This document shows, one piece after another, positions 20,515 through 31,690 of a DNA stretch of 64,000 nt. Positions within the stretch are counted from its first letter, which is position 1. The number at the start of each line of letters is the position of its first letter. Under the pieces are notes generated by a model. That model had not been told where the DNA came from, searched no databases, and saw nothing but the letters and a program-made list of their open reading frames with translations. The position numbers and the translations under genes are program-made. The stretch comes from Triplophysa rosa (taxonomy: Eukaryota > Chordata > Actinopteri > Cypriniformes > Nemacheilidae), in assembly GCF_024868665.1 (NCBI RefSeq), contig NC_079904.1, positions 16,742,368 through 16,806,367 on the forward strand. The letters are read 5' to 3'.

Positions 20515-21648
20515 AACAACATATTTTTTTATCTGAATTCTTAGATTGCAAATATCCAGTTTTTTTTAATACAGCCTCACGTTTTCAAGATGAAGAAGAA
20601 ATTCGGAACATCAAATTCAATTTTCTAAAATTCAAAACGCAGAAATTCAGATCGTACAGAAAGTAGGTCAGAGGTCGTCCACAGGGAAGAATAGAAGATC
20701 TCGGAAAAGTCAAACGGAGCGCTTTGGCCACAATCGCCAGTTATTTGTTCTTATTATCCAATCAAACTCCAAACATGCTGTTTTGGAGAGTGGAACTTCT
20801 TACATTGCAATAAAAAGGATTTAAATTTTTCAAATTGCGACCACGCCCACAAGACTAAACGGGTTGATCGTTTGTTGTTGCTGCAGCATAGCCAAGCTCA
20901 TACCGCTGCAATCTTAGGCAGCTGCCCGGGATGTGTGCGCTCACTGCCTGCGTTTTTGCCTGCTATGCCTCCACTGTTTGCGCTCACTCCCAGCGTTTGC
21001 TGTTGGTGCTTTTACCCACTGTGTGCTTAGTGCACGCTCGCTGCTAGCTGCCCCACTATGCGCGCTGGCTTCGAGCGTTTGTGGGTGCATATACATTTAA
21101 TATATTAGACATGTATACAAGTTTTATAAAGAACGTTTGTGGGTCCTGCAAAGTCAATGACGTGGCACGCTGCAATAAAAGTTATGTAAACATTTAATGC
21201 TACAATAGAGAGAAAATGAATAAACTATGTAAGCTACAGACTGCATTTAGACTGAAATAAAAACTTTAATAAAAAACAGTGTGTAATAGTACTCTTGTCT
21301 ATTCTTTGGCTAAAGGATTTTTTTTTGTCAGTGCAGCTAGCATGCCAGTCTTAAACATTAATCATGTTTAATCAAATATTATTTTCACTATATTATGAAT
21401 GTAATTTGATCATAATGGCTGACAATGCCCCAGTTGTGCTCAGTAGTTGTTCATATTGGGCAGATATGTGTTCACAGCTAAAGACTGAACACAGACAAAC
21501 AATGAGATAGAGAAATGAGGAGAACATTTTTAAAGCTATTGTTGTGTTATTTCTATGTACATTTCTTCTTCATCTTGAAAATGTGAGGTTGTATTAAAAA
21601 AACTGGATATTTGCAATCTAAGAATTCTGAGCAAAAAATATGTTTACC
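20515..21648. mobile_element. ~1.1-kb element with ~90-bp inverted ends
   Basis: The left arm (20517-20606) contains GAATTCTTAGATTGCAAATA and CACGTTTTCAAGATGAAGAA. The right arm (21555-21645) is its inverse, differing at only a few positions. The interior has no long frame; it holds GC-rich words such as GTTTGCGCTCACTCCCAGCG. The long TIRs suggest a non-autonomous DNA transposon. I could not read a target duplication. A Tc1 fragment abuts the right arm. Confidence 0.55.
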
Positions 21649-21649
21649 A

Positions 21650-22298
21650 TCGAGACGCTTCTGATGCTTCCTGCTGCTGCCCAACTTTATGGAGATGCAG
21701 ATTTCATTTTCCAACAGGACTTGGCACCTGCACACAGTGCCAAAGCTACCAGTACCTGGTTTAAGGACCATGGTATCCCTGTTCTTAATTGGCCAGCAAA
21801 CTCACCTGACCTTAACCCCATAGAAAATCTATGGGGTATTGTGAAGAGGAAGATGCGATATGCCAGACCCAACGATGCAGAAGAGCTGAAGGCCACTATC
21901 AGAACAACCTGGGCTCTCATAACACCTGAGCAGTGCCACAGACTGATCGACTCCATGCCACGCCGCATTGCTGCAGTAATTCTGGCAAAAGGAGCCCCGA
22001 CTAAGTATTGAGTGCTGTACAAACTCATACTTTTCATGTTCATACTTTTCAGTTGGCCAAGATTTCTAAAAATCCTTTCTTTGTATTGGTCTTAAGTAAT
22101 ATTCAAATTTTCTGAGATACTGAATTTGGGATTTTCATTAGTTGTCAGTTATAATCATCAAATTAAAAGAAATAAACATTTGAAATAAATCAGTCTGTGT
22201 GGAATGAATGAATATAATATACAAGTTTCACTTTTTGAATGGAATTAGTGAAATAAATCAACTTTTTGATGATATTCTAATTATATGACCAGCACCTG
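21650..22298 (+). pseudogene. Tc1-like transposase C-terminal half plus right TIR
   Basis: A frame ending at 22011 encodes the last ~115 residues of a Tc1 transposase. It includes the second catalytic Asp (QQDLAPAH) and the Glu (NPIENLW), 34 residues apart, and the usual C-terminus (RIAAVILAKGAPTKY). The 3' flank runs to …GACCAGCACCTG with TA at 22299-22300, the right end of a common teleost Tc1 family. The N-terminal half and left TIR are missing, so the copy is dead. It differs from the DD36E element at 18875. Confidence 0.85.
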
Positions 22299-22300
22299 TA

Positions 22301-22334
22301 TATATATATATACACACACGCACACGCACGCACG

Positions 22335-22374
<40 letters not shown>

Positions 22375-22409
22375 CTGTATATACACATATACATATATAT
22401 ATATATATA
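22301..22409. repeat. TA/CA/CGCA microsatellite
   Basis: (TA)n, (CACG)n, (CA)n and (TA)n are directly visible. The tract lies exactly between two Tc1-like elements, so both inserted at its edges. Confidence 0.9.
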
Positions 22410-22411
22410 TA

Positions 22412-22489
22412 CAGTGGCTTGCAGAAGTATTCATCCCCCTTCATTTTATTCACATTTTGTTATGCTGCTGCCTTATCTTAAACTACTTC
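22412..22489 (+). mobile_element. Left end of another Tc1-like element
   Basis: CAGTGGCTTGCAGAAGTATT, preceded by TA, is the left TIR of a widespread teleost Tc1 family. It continues to about 22489, where an LTR begins. The remaining half of this element resumes near 24000, so an LTR element interrupts it, with loss of the middle. Confidence 0.7.
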
Positions 22490-22973
22490 TCTCACGACTC
22501 TGCTTTATCTTGTCATGGATTTCTTGGTCTTGTGGCAGTCGTGGCAAAGCCTTATGTTTAGTATGAGAAGCCATGGGGTGTTTACCTTTTTGACATTCCA
22601 TGTGCTTTCTAGTGTCTTGTCATTGGCCCCGCCCCTCTCGTTTCATGTATTGCTTCCCTGCCATGTCTAATGTTTCCCACCTGCCCTCGTTGATTACCCT
22701 TCATTTGTCTTCCCTTTAAAATGCCCTCATGTTTCATTGTCCTGTGCTCAGTCATTGTTTCCAGTTGCCTTGTGTTCAGTGTGCCACCTGTGTTTTCTGC
22801 TGGTCGTGCCTCAGTGCCAGTTTTGCTGTTTACGTGTCTAGTGTTTAGTTAGTTTTCGCTCTGTGCTTGTGTTTATTATCCTTGTTCCTGTTTTTACCCC
22901 ATTGTGGGTCTTTTTGTTTAACCCCTTAATTCCCTGCTGGCTGCAATTGGGTTCTCCTCACGTTTTCATGACA
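22490..22973 (+). mobile_element. LTR of family F1 with internal sequence attached
   Basis: It aligns with the solo LTRs at 6786 and (inverse) 42272: start TCTCACGACTCTGC, shared CATTGGCCCCGCCCCTCTCG, end CGTTTTCATGACA. Unlike those, it is followed directly by a gag-like frame. No 3' LTR is present. Confidence 0.8.
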
Positions 22974-22976
22974 GAA

Positions 22977-23995
22977 TGACCGAGACCGTACCGAACCCAG
23001 TAGGCAGCATGGAGGAGTCGAAAGAGGCATTCAGGAGCCGCCAGGCTCATGTTCTGTTCGGCTTCCGCCAGAGGGGGACCCCGTGAAGGACTTCGCCATG
23101 GACTTCCTGTCCACCGTGCGCTACTCGGGGTTCACCGAGGCAGAATTGAAGGTTATCTTCAACAGCTGCCTCAATGAACCCTTCGAGCCAGCGGAGATGC
23201 GCCGGTTGAGACCCCTGGGCTTCGTGGACCAGGTTCAATTCGCGATGAATCATGAGGAGTCCAGGGGAATGTCCATGGCGGAGCCTCTCACGGGGCTGGC
23301 AATTATCCAGGAGGATAGCCCCTTACAGGTCGGGGTTTTGGGTGTCACCACGCCATCCTACTCTCCACCGGCAGCTCCTCCTCCGTCCATCAGCATCCGT
23401 GGCCGGCGTAGACGAAGGGAGTCGTGGGACTCCTCGTCCGACTCCTCTGGTACGGAGCTAACCGGGCTCCCCATCGCTTCTCTCCAGCCGGCCACACGTC
23501 CTGTGGGCCGGGCCAAGAAGAAGAAGCCGAGGAGGGGGATGCGGAACCCTGCCCAGCTGCCAATGAGCGCTGCCCAGTCGGTGTCCCAGCCGGTGCAGCC
23601 GGGTTCCAGTCCGGTGCAGCCGGGATCCAGTCCGGTGTCCAGTGCGAGTCAAGCCTGGTGCAGCCGGCGTCCAGTCCGGTGCAGCCAGCATCCCAGCCAG
23701 TGATCCAGCCGGTGATCCAGCCAGCGTCCAATCCGGTGTCCAGTAACGTGCCCAGCCCGGTGCAGCCGGCGTCCAGTCCGGTGCAGCTGGTGCCCAGTCC
23801 TGTGTCCAGTCGGGTGCAGCCGGTATCCAGTCGGGTGCAGCCGGCGTCCAATCCGGTGTCCAGTAACGTGCCCAGCCCGGTGCAGCCGGCGTCCAGTCCG
23901 GTGCAGCTGGTGCCCAGTCCTGTGTCCAGTCGGGTGCAGCCGGTATCCAGTCGGGTGCAGCCGGAGTCCATTCCGGTGTCCTGTCCAAACTGAGC
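22977..23995 (+). pseudogene. gag-like fragment of an LTR retrotransposon
   Basis: An ATG just after the LTR (22977) opens a frame that stops at 23086. A second frame, open from 23083, continues the apparent protein, so one small indel near 23080 breaks it. The second part (residues around FLSTVRYSGFTEAELKVIF) resembles the short capsid-like domain of fish Ty3/gypsy gag proteins. It is followed by a Pro/Ser region, a basic patch (RGRRRRRE, GRAKKKKPRRG) and a VQPxSSPVQP repeat. There is no zinc knuckle, protease or pol. The 3' half of the element is missing and Tc1 sequence resumes at about 24000. Confidence 0.6.
23560..23990. repeat. GC-rich minisatellite with a 120-bp perfect duplication
   Basis: Degenerate units like GTGCAGCCGGCGTCCAGTCC repeat about twenty times. 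A 120-bp block (23724-23843) is followed by an identical block (23844-23963). Because the units lack stops, several frames on both strands stay open; these are repeat artefacts, not genes. Confidence 0.9.
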
Positions 23996-23999
23996 CATC

Positions 24000-24648
24000 G
24001 ATGGAGAAGGGTCTTGGTTAGAGCGGTGACCAAGAAGCTGATGATTACTCTGGTTGAGCTCCATGATCATATATGGAGATGGAAGAAACTTACAGAAGGA
24101 CAAACATCCTGGCTTAGTGGCCAGACTCAAGCCTTTGCTCAGTGAAGACACATGGAAACTTGAAATATGCAAAAATGTACTTCAACGAATCTTTCAAACT
24201 GTCAGAAACAAGATATTCTGGTCTGATGAATCTCAGATTCATGCATCATGTCTGGAGAAAAACAAGCAATGCTCAACACCTGTACAATACCGTCTTAACA
24301 GTAAAGTGTAGTGGAAACAGCATCATGATGTGGGGGTGTTTTTCAGCTTCAGGGACTGTACACAAAATACGGAGATAATGATCATGAAAACCTAGCCCAG
24401 AACATTCAGAACCTCGGACAGGGCAGAAGGTTCATTCTCCAACATGACAATGATCCTAAGCACACAACTAAAACAATGCAAGAGTGGCTTATGGACAACT
24501 CTGTCTATGTCCTTGAGTGGCCCAGCTAGTGCTAGTGCTTGAACCCAACTGAACATCTCTGTAGAAACCTGAAAATGTCTGTCTACTGATGATCTCCATC
24601 CAACCTGACAGAGTTTGAAAGGATCTGAGGAGAAGAATGACAGAAAAT
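24000..24648 (+). pseudogene. Degenerate Tc1 transposase, right part
   Basis: Tc1-type coding sequence, broken by many stops and shifts, follows the order of a teleost Tc1 gene. It runs from GAAGGGTCTTGGTTAGAG, through a MMWGCFSASG-type block (about 24330-24350), to CAACATGACAATGATCCTAAG (second catalytic Asp region) and the CTTGAGTGGCCC / AACATCTCTG region around the catalytic Glu. It is the other half of the element starting at 22412. Its 3' end is cut at the DIRS junction (24649). Confidence 0.75.
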
Positions 24649-25108
24649 GACGCAATGTCTGAATCGTCCACCGCCTGCAGTGCGGGCAGGACGTATCCAC
24701 AATGTCTGCCCCAGCATACTGGAAGCAGACATCGTGTCCGTCCCCCTCCTCGATGAGTGTGTTGCACCCATGAGAACAGCGGGACATGCCATGCTGGAGA
24801 AATGTTCTCTTTCAGAGAAAAAAACTCGAACACTTCTGGAACTGCTGAGACGCCCAGGGGAAGTCACTGCAGGAAGGGACCATCTGCTGCACCACGTCAT
24901 AAGATTCCAGCAGTAATTCGGCGTAGAGATTGAATTCTCGAAGTCGATCAGTGTGAAGGCTCCGAAGAACAAAAGGTGAATGAATGCAGAACGCCATCTC
25001 CCTTTTATACCCGGATATCCGGGGGCGGAGTCTGGCATGCAATTTTCATTCGCCAATTTCATTGGCCTTTTCTAAACTAGTCAGAAGTTGATAGGTTCTC
25101 AAGAGCGA
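24649..25108 (-). mobile_element. DIRS1-like fragment C: gag N-terminus and 5' region
   Basis: On the minus strand the Cys/His gag motif (CNTL…DGHDVCF…SCPHC) and the upstream leader with GAATGAAATT-type and ACCCGGATATCCGGG words match copies A and B closely. The part nearest the element end is diverged (GATAGGTTCTCAAGAGCG). Truncated on its left against Tc1 sequence. Confidence 0.75.
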
Positions 25109-25109
25109 A

Positions 25110-25385
25110 CCCCCAACCTTTGTTCCCTGATGGAGGGAATGAGAAGTTGTGTCTTCCTGCAACATCGCTTCACCGGCCCGCTGCAGCGACCGGGAGATGT
25201 CTCTCAGGTTCCTCAGCCCAAAAAGATGAATGAATGGACGCCGCCATCTCCTTTAATACCCGTATGCACGGGGCAGAGACTGGCGTTCGCGTGCCATTCG
25301 CCAAGTTCATTGCCGTTTTAAATTCCTCTCGGAGATGATAGGTTCTCAAGATCAAACCCCAGTCTGTCTCTCAACACAACACCAT
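25110..25385 (-). mobile_element. Terminal sequence of a second DIRS-like subfamily
   Basis: TTGTTCCCTGATGGAGGGAA recalls the DIRS left end. The following 250 bp are a diverged version of the DIRS leader (AAAGATGAATGAATGG, CCATTCGCCAAGTTCATTG, GATAGGTTCTCAAGATC). The result is two element ends joined in an unusual order. Confidence 0.5.
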
Positions 25386-25437
25386 TGTTAACGGTTTGTA
25401 TGATGAGTGTTGATATCAGGAAAACTTCTGTTTTTGT

Positions 25438-25985
25438 AACAAGCAGTTCAAAAAGGGGCTTTTGCAGGCATACGCCCAAATGAGTTGCTAGCCTTATACG
25501 CCGGCAGCGTGTAAGACACGGGCTGACACTGGTTCCACGCGGAGGTTGTAAACCTCGCGAAGGTACTGGGTGTAGCCCAACCTGCAGCACTACATATGTC
25601 TGCCAGAGAGGCGCCCTGAGCCAGTGCCCACGAGGAGGCCATACCCCAGGTGGAGTGGGCTCTCACTGCAAGTGGGCACGGGCAATCTTGGGACTGGTAT
25701 GATAAAGCAATGGCATCCACAATCCAGTGCGCCAATCTCTGTTTGGAGACAGCCCTCCCCTTGTGCTGTCCCCCAAAACAGACAAAGAGCTGCTCCGAGC
25801 TTCTAAGGCTCTACGTGCGGTCCAAGTAAAGGCGCAGTGCTCGTACTGGACACAACACGTTGGAGGTTGGGTCTCCCTCCCCAGAGGGGAACGCCTGCAG
25901 GTTCACCACCTGGTCCCGAAAGGGAGTGGTGGGAACCTTGGGCACATAACCATAATGAGATGCAGTCCTTCAGCGCAGATCATAT
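25438..25985 (-). pseudogene. DIRS tyrosine recombinase, C-terminal domain
   Basis: The minus strand encodes the catalytic half of a DIRS-type tyrosine recombinase, the enzyme that integrates these elements without target duplication. Landmarks are CPVRALR, VRAHSTWGMASSWALAQGAS and ICSAAGWATPSTFARF. The HxxR box reads HSTW, so the catalytic Arg is lost by a CGG-to-TGG-type change. A one-base loss just after STFARF shifts the frame before the expected nucleophilic Tyr. The copy is therefore inactive. The reverse transcriptase and other domains are absent. Confidence 0.8.
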
Positions 25986-26029
25986 GACGGTCAGTCTATG
26001 AGGTAAAACTCCGGACGAGTCTTCTTGTA

Positions 26030-26948
26030 TGAGTCTGTTTAAGAAGTCTTTATTGTTGTACGTTATGACAACTAAGATTCCACAGTGACATGACTTTAAG
26101 CTAGGATCATGTTCATACAGGGCAATGGCCGCAACAATCATGAAGGTCTTTTTAAAACTGCATAATGCGCAGCCGGTTAAACTCTATGGTTTGATTGTAG
26201 GACAAAATGGTGAATAGCAACAGGGGCACATAATATCAGCGCTATGATTGGTCCGGTCACCTTTCAATCAAACTCCACACAAAGGGTCAATTGAGATATT
26301 ACTGAAATATCTGATATGAATGATACTAAGTCTCAATTTAATCCCATTGCTGTCTAAAAGACACAACTGAGATGTTAATGAGATCTCACCTGGGATTTTG
26401 TTCCTATGGGTTTCTTTCTGATGCAGATATTAGTCATGCACAAACACAGAAGTGTGCACCTACAGGGAGAGATCCATGGCCACACTAACGGCCTTTGCTC
26501 ACGGAACAACAAACAGAGGGTCTGTGGGGCCGTGGTGTGTATGATTTAGAGGGGCCAGTCCAACAGAAGGACCCTCAAGGGGAAGCACAACTCTGCCAAG
26601 CCATGCTTTAAAACGCTTTATACCCCAGAGCACAACACTTCTACAGCTCAAGGCCAAAAACATGACACACTGCATATGCAGAATTTCAGATGCTGGGAAA
26701 TAAATTTCAACAAGATTCACTATGCAACATTTTTGAAATACAGCCATGAACATGACTAAGCATTCTCTTACCCACTGCATCAATGAATTTATCCAAACCT
26801 GACTAATCTGTTTTTAAAAATGAACCCCAGTGATGTAATCTGTGCACCTGTGAGTTACAAATTTTAACAGAGAGGTTAATGCTACTATATATTTGAGGTG
26901 TGAAGATGCCACAGTAAATCCATGTGGTATAGCTCTGCCATAAAAGAG

Positions 26949-26987
<39 letters not shown>

Positions 26988-28842
26988 CTGCCTGAAATGT
27001 ACATTTGACATATATATTTTTATTTTCTATATTTCATTTGTTTATTTACATATACCTCATTTTATATTTCATTCTATATTTTATCTCTTACTTAGCACCT
27101 TATTTTAATTGTACTCTAATGTTTGTACTTACTGTATGTCTTTTTTGTTATATGTTAATATAAATATATATATAAAGACAATATTGTAAGAACATGCAAT
27201 CATGCCAATAAAGTACATTGACATTGAAAATTGAGAGAGAGAGCCCTCTGTGCTTTCATAACCCATGGAGTGCTTTTCTTCTGGCTAGTTTCCTAGATGA
27301 GTAAGGTAGGTGCTTAAGCACCCAAATATACGATGATGTGATGGATTCAACTGGAATGGTTTAATTTATGAGTGATGAATGGACAAGAATGGGAATCAAA
27401 TGGAAATCTAAGCAAAATCTCTCTGGGGCAATGGTCAATGTGTAGTTGACACAAAATAAATGCCTCCTATGGTGTGACAGCAACGATTTAGAAAAAAAAC
27501 TAACAATGAAGATAAATCTGTCTTATGTTATTTAATATTATACATATACATATTCATAATATAAAATAATATCATATTAACAGTTTTTTTGCTATGTTTA
27601 CCATAGGACACATAATGGTATATTTGTCAACTAAAGGTCAAATGATAAGGGTCAGAATCCTTCCTTCAATAGAAAAGATGCCCATTTCATCACAGCTTCC
27701 CAATGAAAGATCTCCCACAGATGCTCTAACTTAAAAACACACACAAAACATATTTTATAGTTTCACGAGGCATCAAATTCTCATTTGCACCACTGTCCCA
27801 CTTCAAAACTTCTCTTATATCCGCCATCCATCAACAGTTCACCTACTCACAGTCCACGCATGTACTCAAATACAAATTTCATTAAAAAGCATTTGTTTTG
27901 AGTTAAGTAGCATACAGTTTCGCAGAAAGTTGAAGGTTGTCCTCATGCAATAAATCAGAGATTCACAAATCCTGTTAAGTACACCCATGTTTGTGTAACT
28001 TGTTATTTCAAAGTGTACTATCTGACGGAAAGGCAGACATGATCTGTCAGTCATTGTTGGGGTGATTAAGAGCTTTCATCGAATGAATTAATCAGACATC
28101 AACAAACCCTGACTCACTCATCTCCTTCCCTAGCAAAGACGTCTTACAAATTTTGGCTCATAAACATGTTTTCAAAAGCCAGTGAGAATCCAGCCTGGAT
28201 TCTCTTCAAAGCCTCAGATTAGCTTTTATGAGTTAGATATCTATTTTCCTGTCGGCTTCTAAGTCTTTAAGTGCCTTTTCAAAAGATGCATTAGATTGTC
28301 ACCACAGTGATAATCTCTCTGCACGGTTTCATCAAAGGGCAAATTATTCTGTGAAGTGACATTCGGTGGACACTGGCCTGGTGTGTCTTAAAGGGTCATT
28401 CGGTCAAAAAGCATATAACCAAGACGCTGAAGAGACTAAGAGAACAAGTTGTGACACCAAACAGAGACATCTGTCAATGTAGTATGGTCATTGAGGAAAT
28501 GTAATTTGAGGATGCTGTATAGCAATTAAGAACTAAGTACTTTGCCATTTTCAAATTCAAAGTTTGAAAGATGTAGATCAATTTCATAATCTGATGGAGT
28601 GCTGGTCATTTGTTTTGGTGAGGTCATTTCCTAAAGATGAATCTTTGCAGAATTTTCCCCATGTAACGAAACCAGCTGTTTTCATTAGGTAAATGTGCAG
28701 CAGAGAGGACCAGAAAGAGAATTATTGCCAATAATATATTGGCCACAGATACGCTCAGTGTTGACCAGGTTAGATATAGCAGTGCTGCTGGATTTATGAC
28801 TGATGTGAAGCTTTTTTGTAATAAACAAAATAAATTTAAAAC
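26030..28842. other. Non-coding stretch
   Basis: No gene is supported. A minus-strand AATAAA at about 26049-26054 lies next to the DIRS fragment. A GA microsatellite is listed separately. Another AATAAAGTACATTGACATTG tail at about 27208 (plus strand) resembles the 3' end of a decayed retroelement. The rest is AT-rich DNA. Confidence 0.45.
26950..26985. repeat. (GA)n microsatellite
   Basis: An uninterrupted GA run follows AAAAGAGTTTAA. A shorter GA run occurs near 27234. Confidence 0.9.
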
Positions 28843-28847
28843 CATGT

Positions 28848-29173
28848 TGTAACACAGTTCAATGTAGGGAAAGACAGGAGGCGGGAACCGGCATCATTCA
28901 AACAATAAACTTTTAATCCTGAAAGTAAATAAACAATAATAAAACAGGCCGGCAGCCCCTCGCGGCCGACTGCCGGCCAAACAAACTGACTCCACTTAAC
29001 TTCCGGGCCCGGGTCCTCTCTCTCGATGGTACGGTCGCTCGTCCTCTTAAGCTCCCGAGCTCCCCCGTGAGGCATGCGGGGACCGGCGGTCGCACAGCTG
29101 ACACTCGTTGCCACTTACGCCGCCGGCCCCGCCTTACTCACCCCACGGCTCTCGCCCCGCCTTCCTCGCTACA
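28848..29173. mobile_element. GC-rich solo LTR, TSD CATGT
   Basis: Starts TGTAACACAG, ends CGCTACA, and is flanked by CATGT at 28843-28847 and 29174-29178. It is 326 bp long and much richer in GC and CpG than its surroundings. Orientation is uncertain: AATAAA words are on the plus strand near the left end, an odd place for a plus-strand LTR. It is unrelated to families F1-F3 here. Confidence 0.8.
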
Positions 29174-29179
29174 CATGTG

Positions 29180-30003
29180 ATTAATGGTTTAACCCTTAAT
29201 AGATGCAAATGCTCTGATATGGTCATCATAAATAGAGATGTATTATCACCATTTTAGTTATGCATGCATTTACCTGCTGTGCATTTTTACGGTATCAACG
29301 ACATTTTTAAATCAAACTCTTCTCCAACAACTTCCTTACTTCTATGCAATGCTCCACCAACAAAGAAGACCTGGTAATTTCAATAATGTACATTATATGG
29401 GAAGTTTTCTTTGTCCATTAAATATTGATATATCGCTGCTGTCCTTCTGAAACCTTTTATCTCCATATTTTGTGATTTTTATTTTTGCCATGAATCATTA
29501 TTAGTCACCCTGGGTTTTGCAAATATCTAACCAATAAAAGTATTCAAAAGTGCATGTCAACTTCAACAAAACAATATTAGAGAAAAAAAGTAGAGTGCTT
29601 TTTCCATTTCATGAAAAAAAGTGAATTTGGAAGTCTGAGGTTTTGGAAAAATAGCAGCGATATTGTATATCAAAATATTACAATACGCTTTTATTTGATC
29701 GAGATAGTGTATTATAAACAGGTGTATTGTAAATTAGTCTAACATATTATTGTTTAAAAAAACGCAATTTTACAGAAATGTTCTGTTATTTTGTTACAGA
29801 TATTCCACGTATAATGTAAAAAAACTGTAATTTTATGGAATTTTACTGTTTTTGCAGATTTTTCATGTATTTGTGAAATACATAAAATTACAGAAAAGAA
29901 ATAATTTTACAAGGGAAAAACTTTTTTTGTACGTTTTATTTCTGACGCCCTACCTGCCGTAAAATTTCATTTTTTTCAGGTTTTTTGAAAATATGGTAAA
30001 GAA
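29180..30003. other. AT-rich DNA with decayed TTTTAC/GTAAAA repeat
   Basis: From 29750 onward words such as AACTGTAATTTTATGGAATT and TGCCGTAAAATTTCA recur, and similar ones continue after the DIRS element (33960-34050). DIRS copy B appears to have inserted into this older repeat. Confidence 0.45.
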
Positions 30004-30779
30004 AACGTCTTGGTTACAGATGTAACCTCGGTTCCCTGATGGAGGGAACGAGACGTTGTGTCGAACCGACAGAATGGGGTTCCTATGGAAAACGCCACAG
30101 CACTGAGCCGCGTCACAATCTCTGCGGAGCGACGTTGACTGGCCTGGGCGAGTCAGACGAACACGCTAACGCGAAATTATGACCCTCCAGTGGAGAGGAA
30201 GGGGGACACAGAGCTTTACACAAAGTTGGGAAGCCCCTGTCACCGGCCGTCACGGGCGGAGTCCTAGATCTCTAAATGGCGAGAAGCTGCCCGGCACCGT
30301 ACGGGCCACTGGGTAAGCATTATTCCCCCTGGGGGAAAAACGCTGCAGAGGCCACTGCCTACCGTAGGGAGGAATAGTGGAGACACCACATGGTCTCACC
30401 ATCAGGGGAGAACTCATGGGAGGAATGTGCGGACTGCAGGAGTTAACCGCAAGGTGGGAGTCCACCTGGGGAGGTCATGGGTTGCCAAGGTGGGAACCAT
30501 TCATGAGGATACATCAGACGGAACAGCCCACGGAGGGGGGGTTACCACGTCTGGAGCACTAGGTCCGGTTAGAGCTATGTGGGAGATAACTCAACTGTTC
30601 CCCGGCCTAAAGGGGCAGGGCTGCTCTGCCCAGCCTGTCCCCTGGAAGGGTGCTTAGTGATGGATGGAATGCCTGTTCTTTACCCGAGGGGAAAGAAGTG
30701 AGGCGGGATCGCCACTGCTCCCCCCGGAGGGGGAAGGGCTTCCGCAGGCGTACGCCCTACCGGCTGCCGGTCCCACACC

Positions 30780-31110
30780 TTGCCAGGATGCGGGCTGACA
30801 CCGGTTCCGCGCGTAGGTATTAGAACCTCACGGAGTTGATGGGCATAGCCCAACCCGCAGCTCTGCAGATGTCTGCCAGAGAGGCGCCCTGAGCCAGTGC
30901 CCATGAGGGGTGTGCCTCACTCCCCACGGGCAGGGGCGAATAGAGATCGGTATGCCCTAACGAGGGCATCCACGATCCAGTGTGCCAGCCTCTGTTTGGA
31001 GACAGCCCTCCCTTCTGCTGGCCTCCGAAAAAGACAAAGAGCTGCTCAGAGCTTCTGGGCTCTGCGTGCGGTCCAAGTAGAGGCGCCGTGCATGTACTGG
31101 ACACAACACG
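30780..31110 (-). pseudogene. DIRS recombinase C-terminal remnant (copy B)
   Basis: The minus strand shows SWALAQGASLADICRAAGWA followed by a degenerate end, the same block as at 25438. The HxxR region has been altered (EAHPS). It lies in the same frame as the RT fragment upstream because an internal deletion joined them. Confidence 0.75.
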
Positions 31111-31690
31111 GATAGGTTGGGTCTTCCTCCCCGGTCTTCGTAAAAAGATTCGTGGAGACAGGGACAGACCGAAGGGGGGGACCCTGTACTGATATGCCCG
31201 TCCCTCGAACACGAACCGTCGGAACGGCCGATGTCGAGGGAGGATCGAGACATGAAGTACGCGTCCTTCAGGTCGATTGCCATGAACCAGTCCTGACACC
31301 TGACGGACGTCAGGATGCGCTTCTGCGTGATCAACCTGAAAGGCAGCTACTGTGTAGGTGCCTGTTCAGAACACACAGACCCAAGATAGGGCGCAACCCC
31401 CCGCCTTTCTTGGGGACAATGAAGTACAGGCTGTAAAACCCGCTGAACATCTCGGCTGGTGAGACGGGCTCGATCACTCCCTTCACCAGAAGGGTGGCGG
31501 CCTCGGCCCGAAGTACGGGAACATCCTGGCCTCTGACTGAGGTATATCGGATGCTGAACTTGGCGGGCGTGAGGCGACTGGATCGCGTAGCCGAGACGGA
31601 TCGTCTTCCCTAACCAGCCTGACAGTCTGGGAAGCCGGACAGGCTCCCAGAAATGAGACGGGGACTAAAGGTACTATCTTTTTCATCGTC
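31110..31690 (-). pseudogene. DIRS reverse transcriptase, N-terminal half (copy B)
   Basis: The minus strand contains VPKKGGG-type fingers sequence (about 31400), TQKRILTSVRCQDWFMAIDL with the first catalytic Asp (motif A, IDLKDAYF, about 31265-31290), and VPPFGLSLSPR (motif B, about 31130-31165). The sequence then leaves the RT frame and no YxDD box is present. At least two frameshifts separate the pieces. The RT would copy element RNA; this copy cannot. Confidence 0.8.

Noticed and set aside
23390..24172. 260-codon and 191-codon minus-strand frames
   Set aside because: They are translations of the stop-free GC-rich minisatellite on the opposite strand from the gag-like frame.
26391..26461. 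Minus-strand exon-like stretch with acceptor TCTCTCCCTGTAG and donor gtgagatc
   Set aside because: The 23-residue translation is Cys-rich and unlike a known family. Such splice-bounded short frames occur often by chance.
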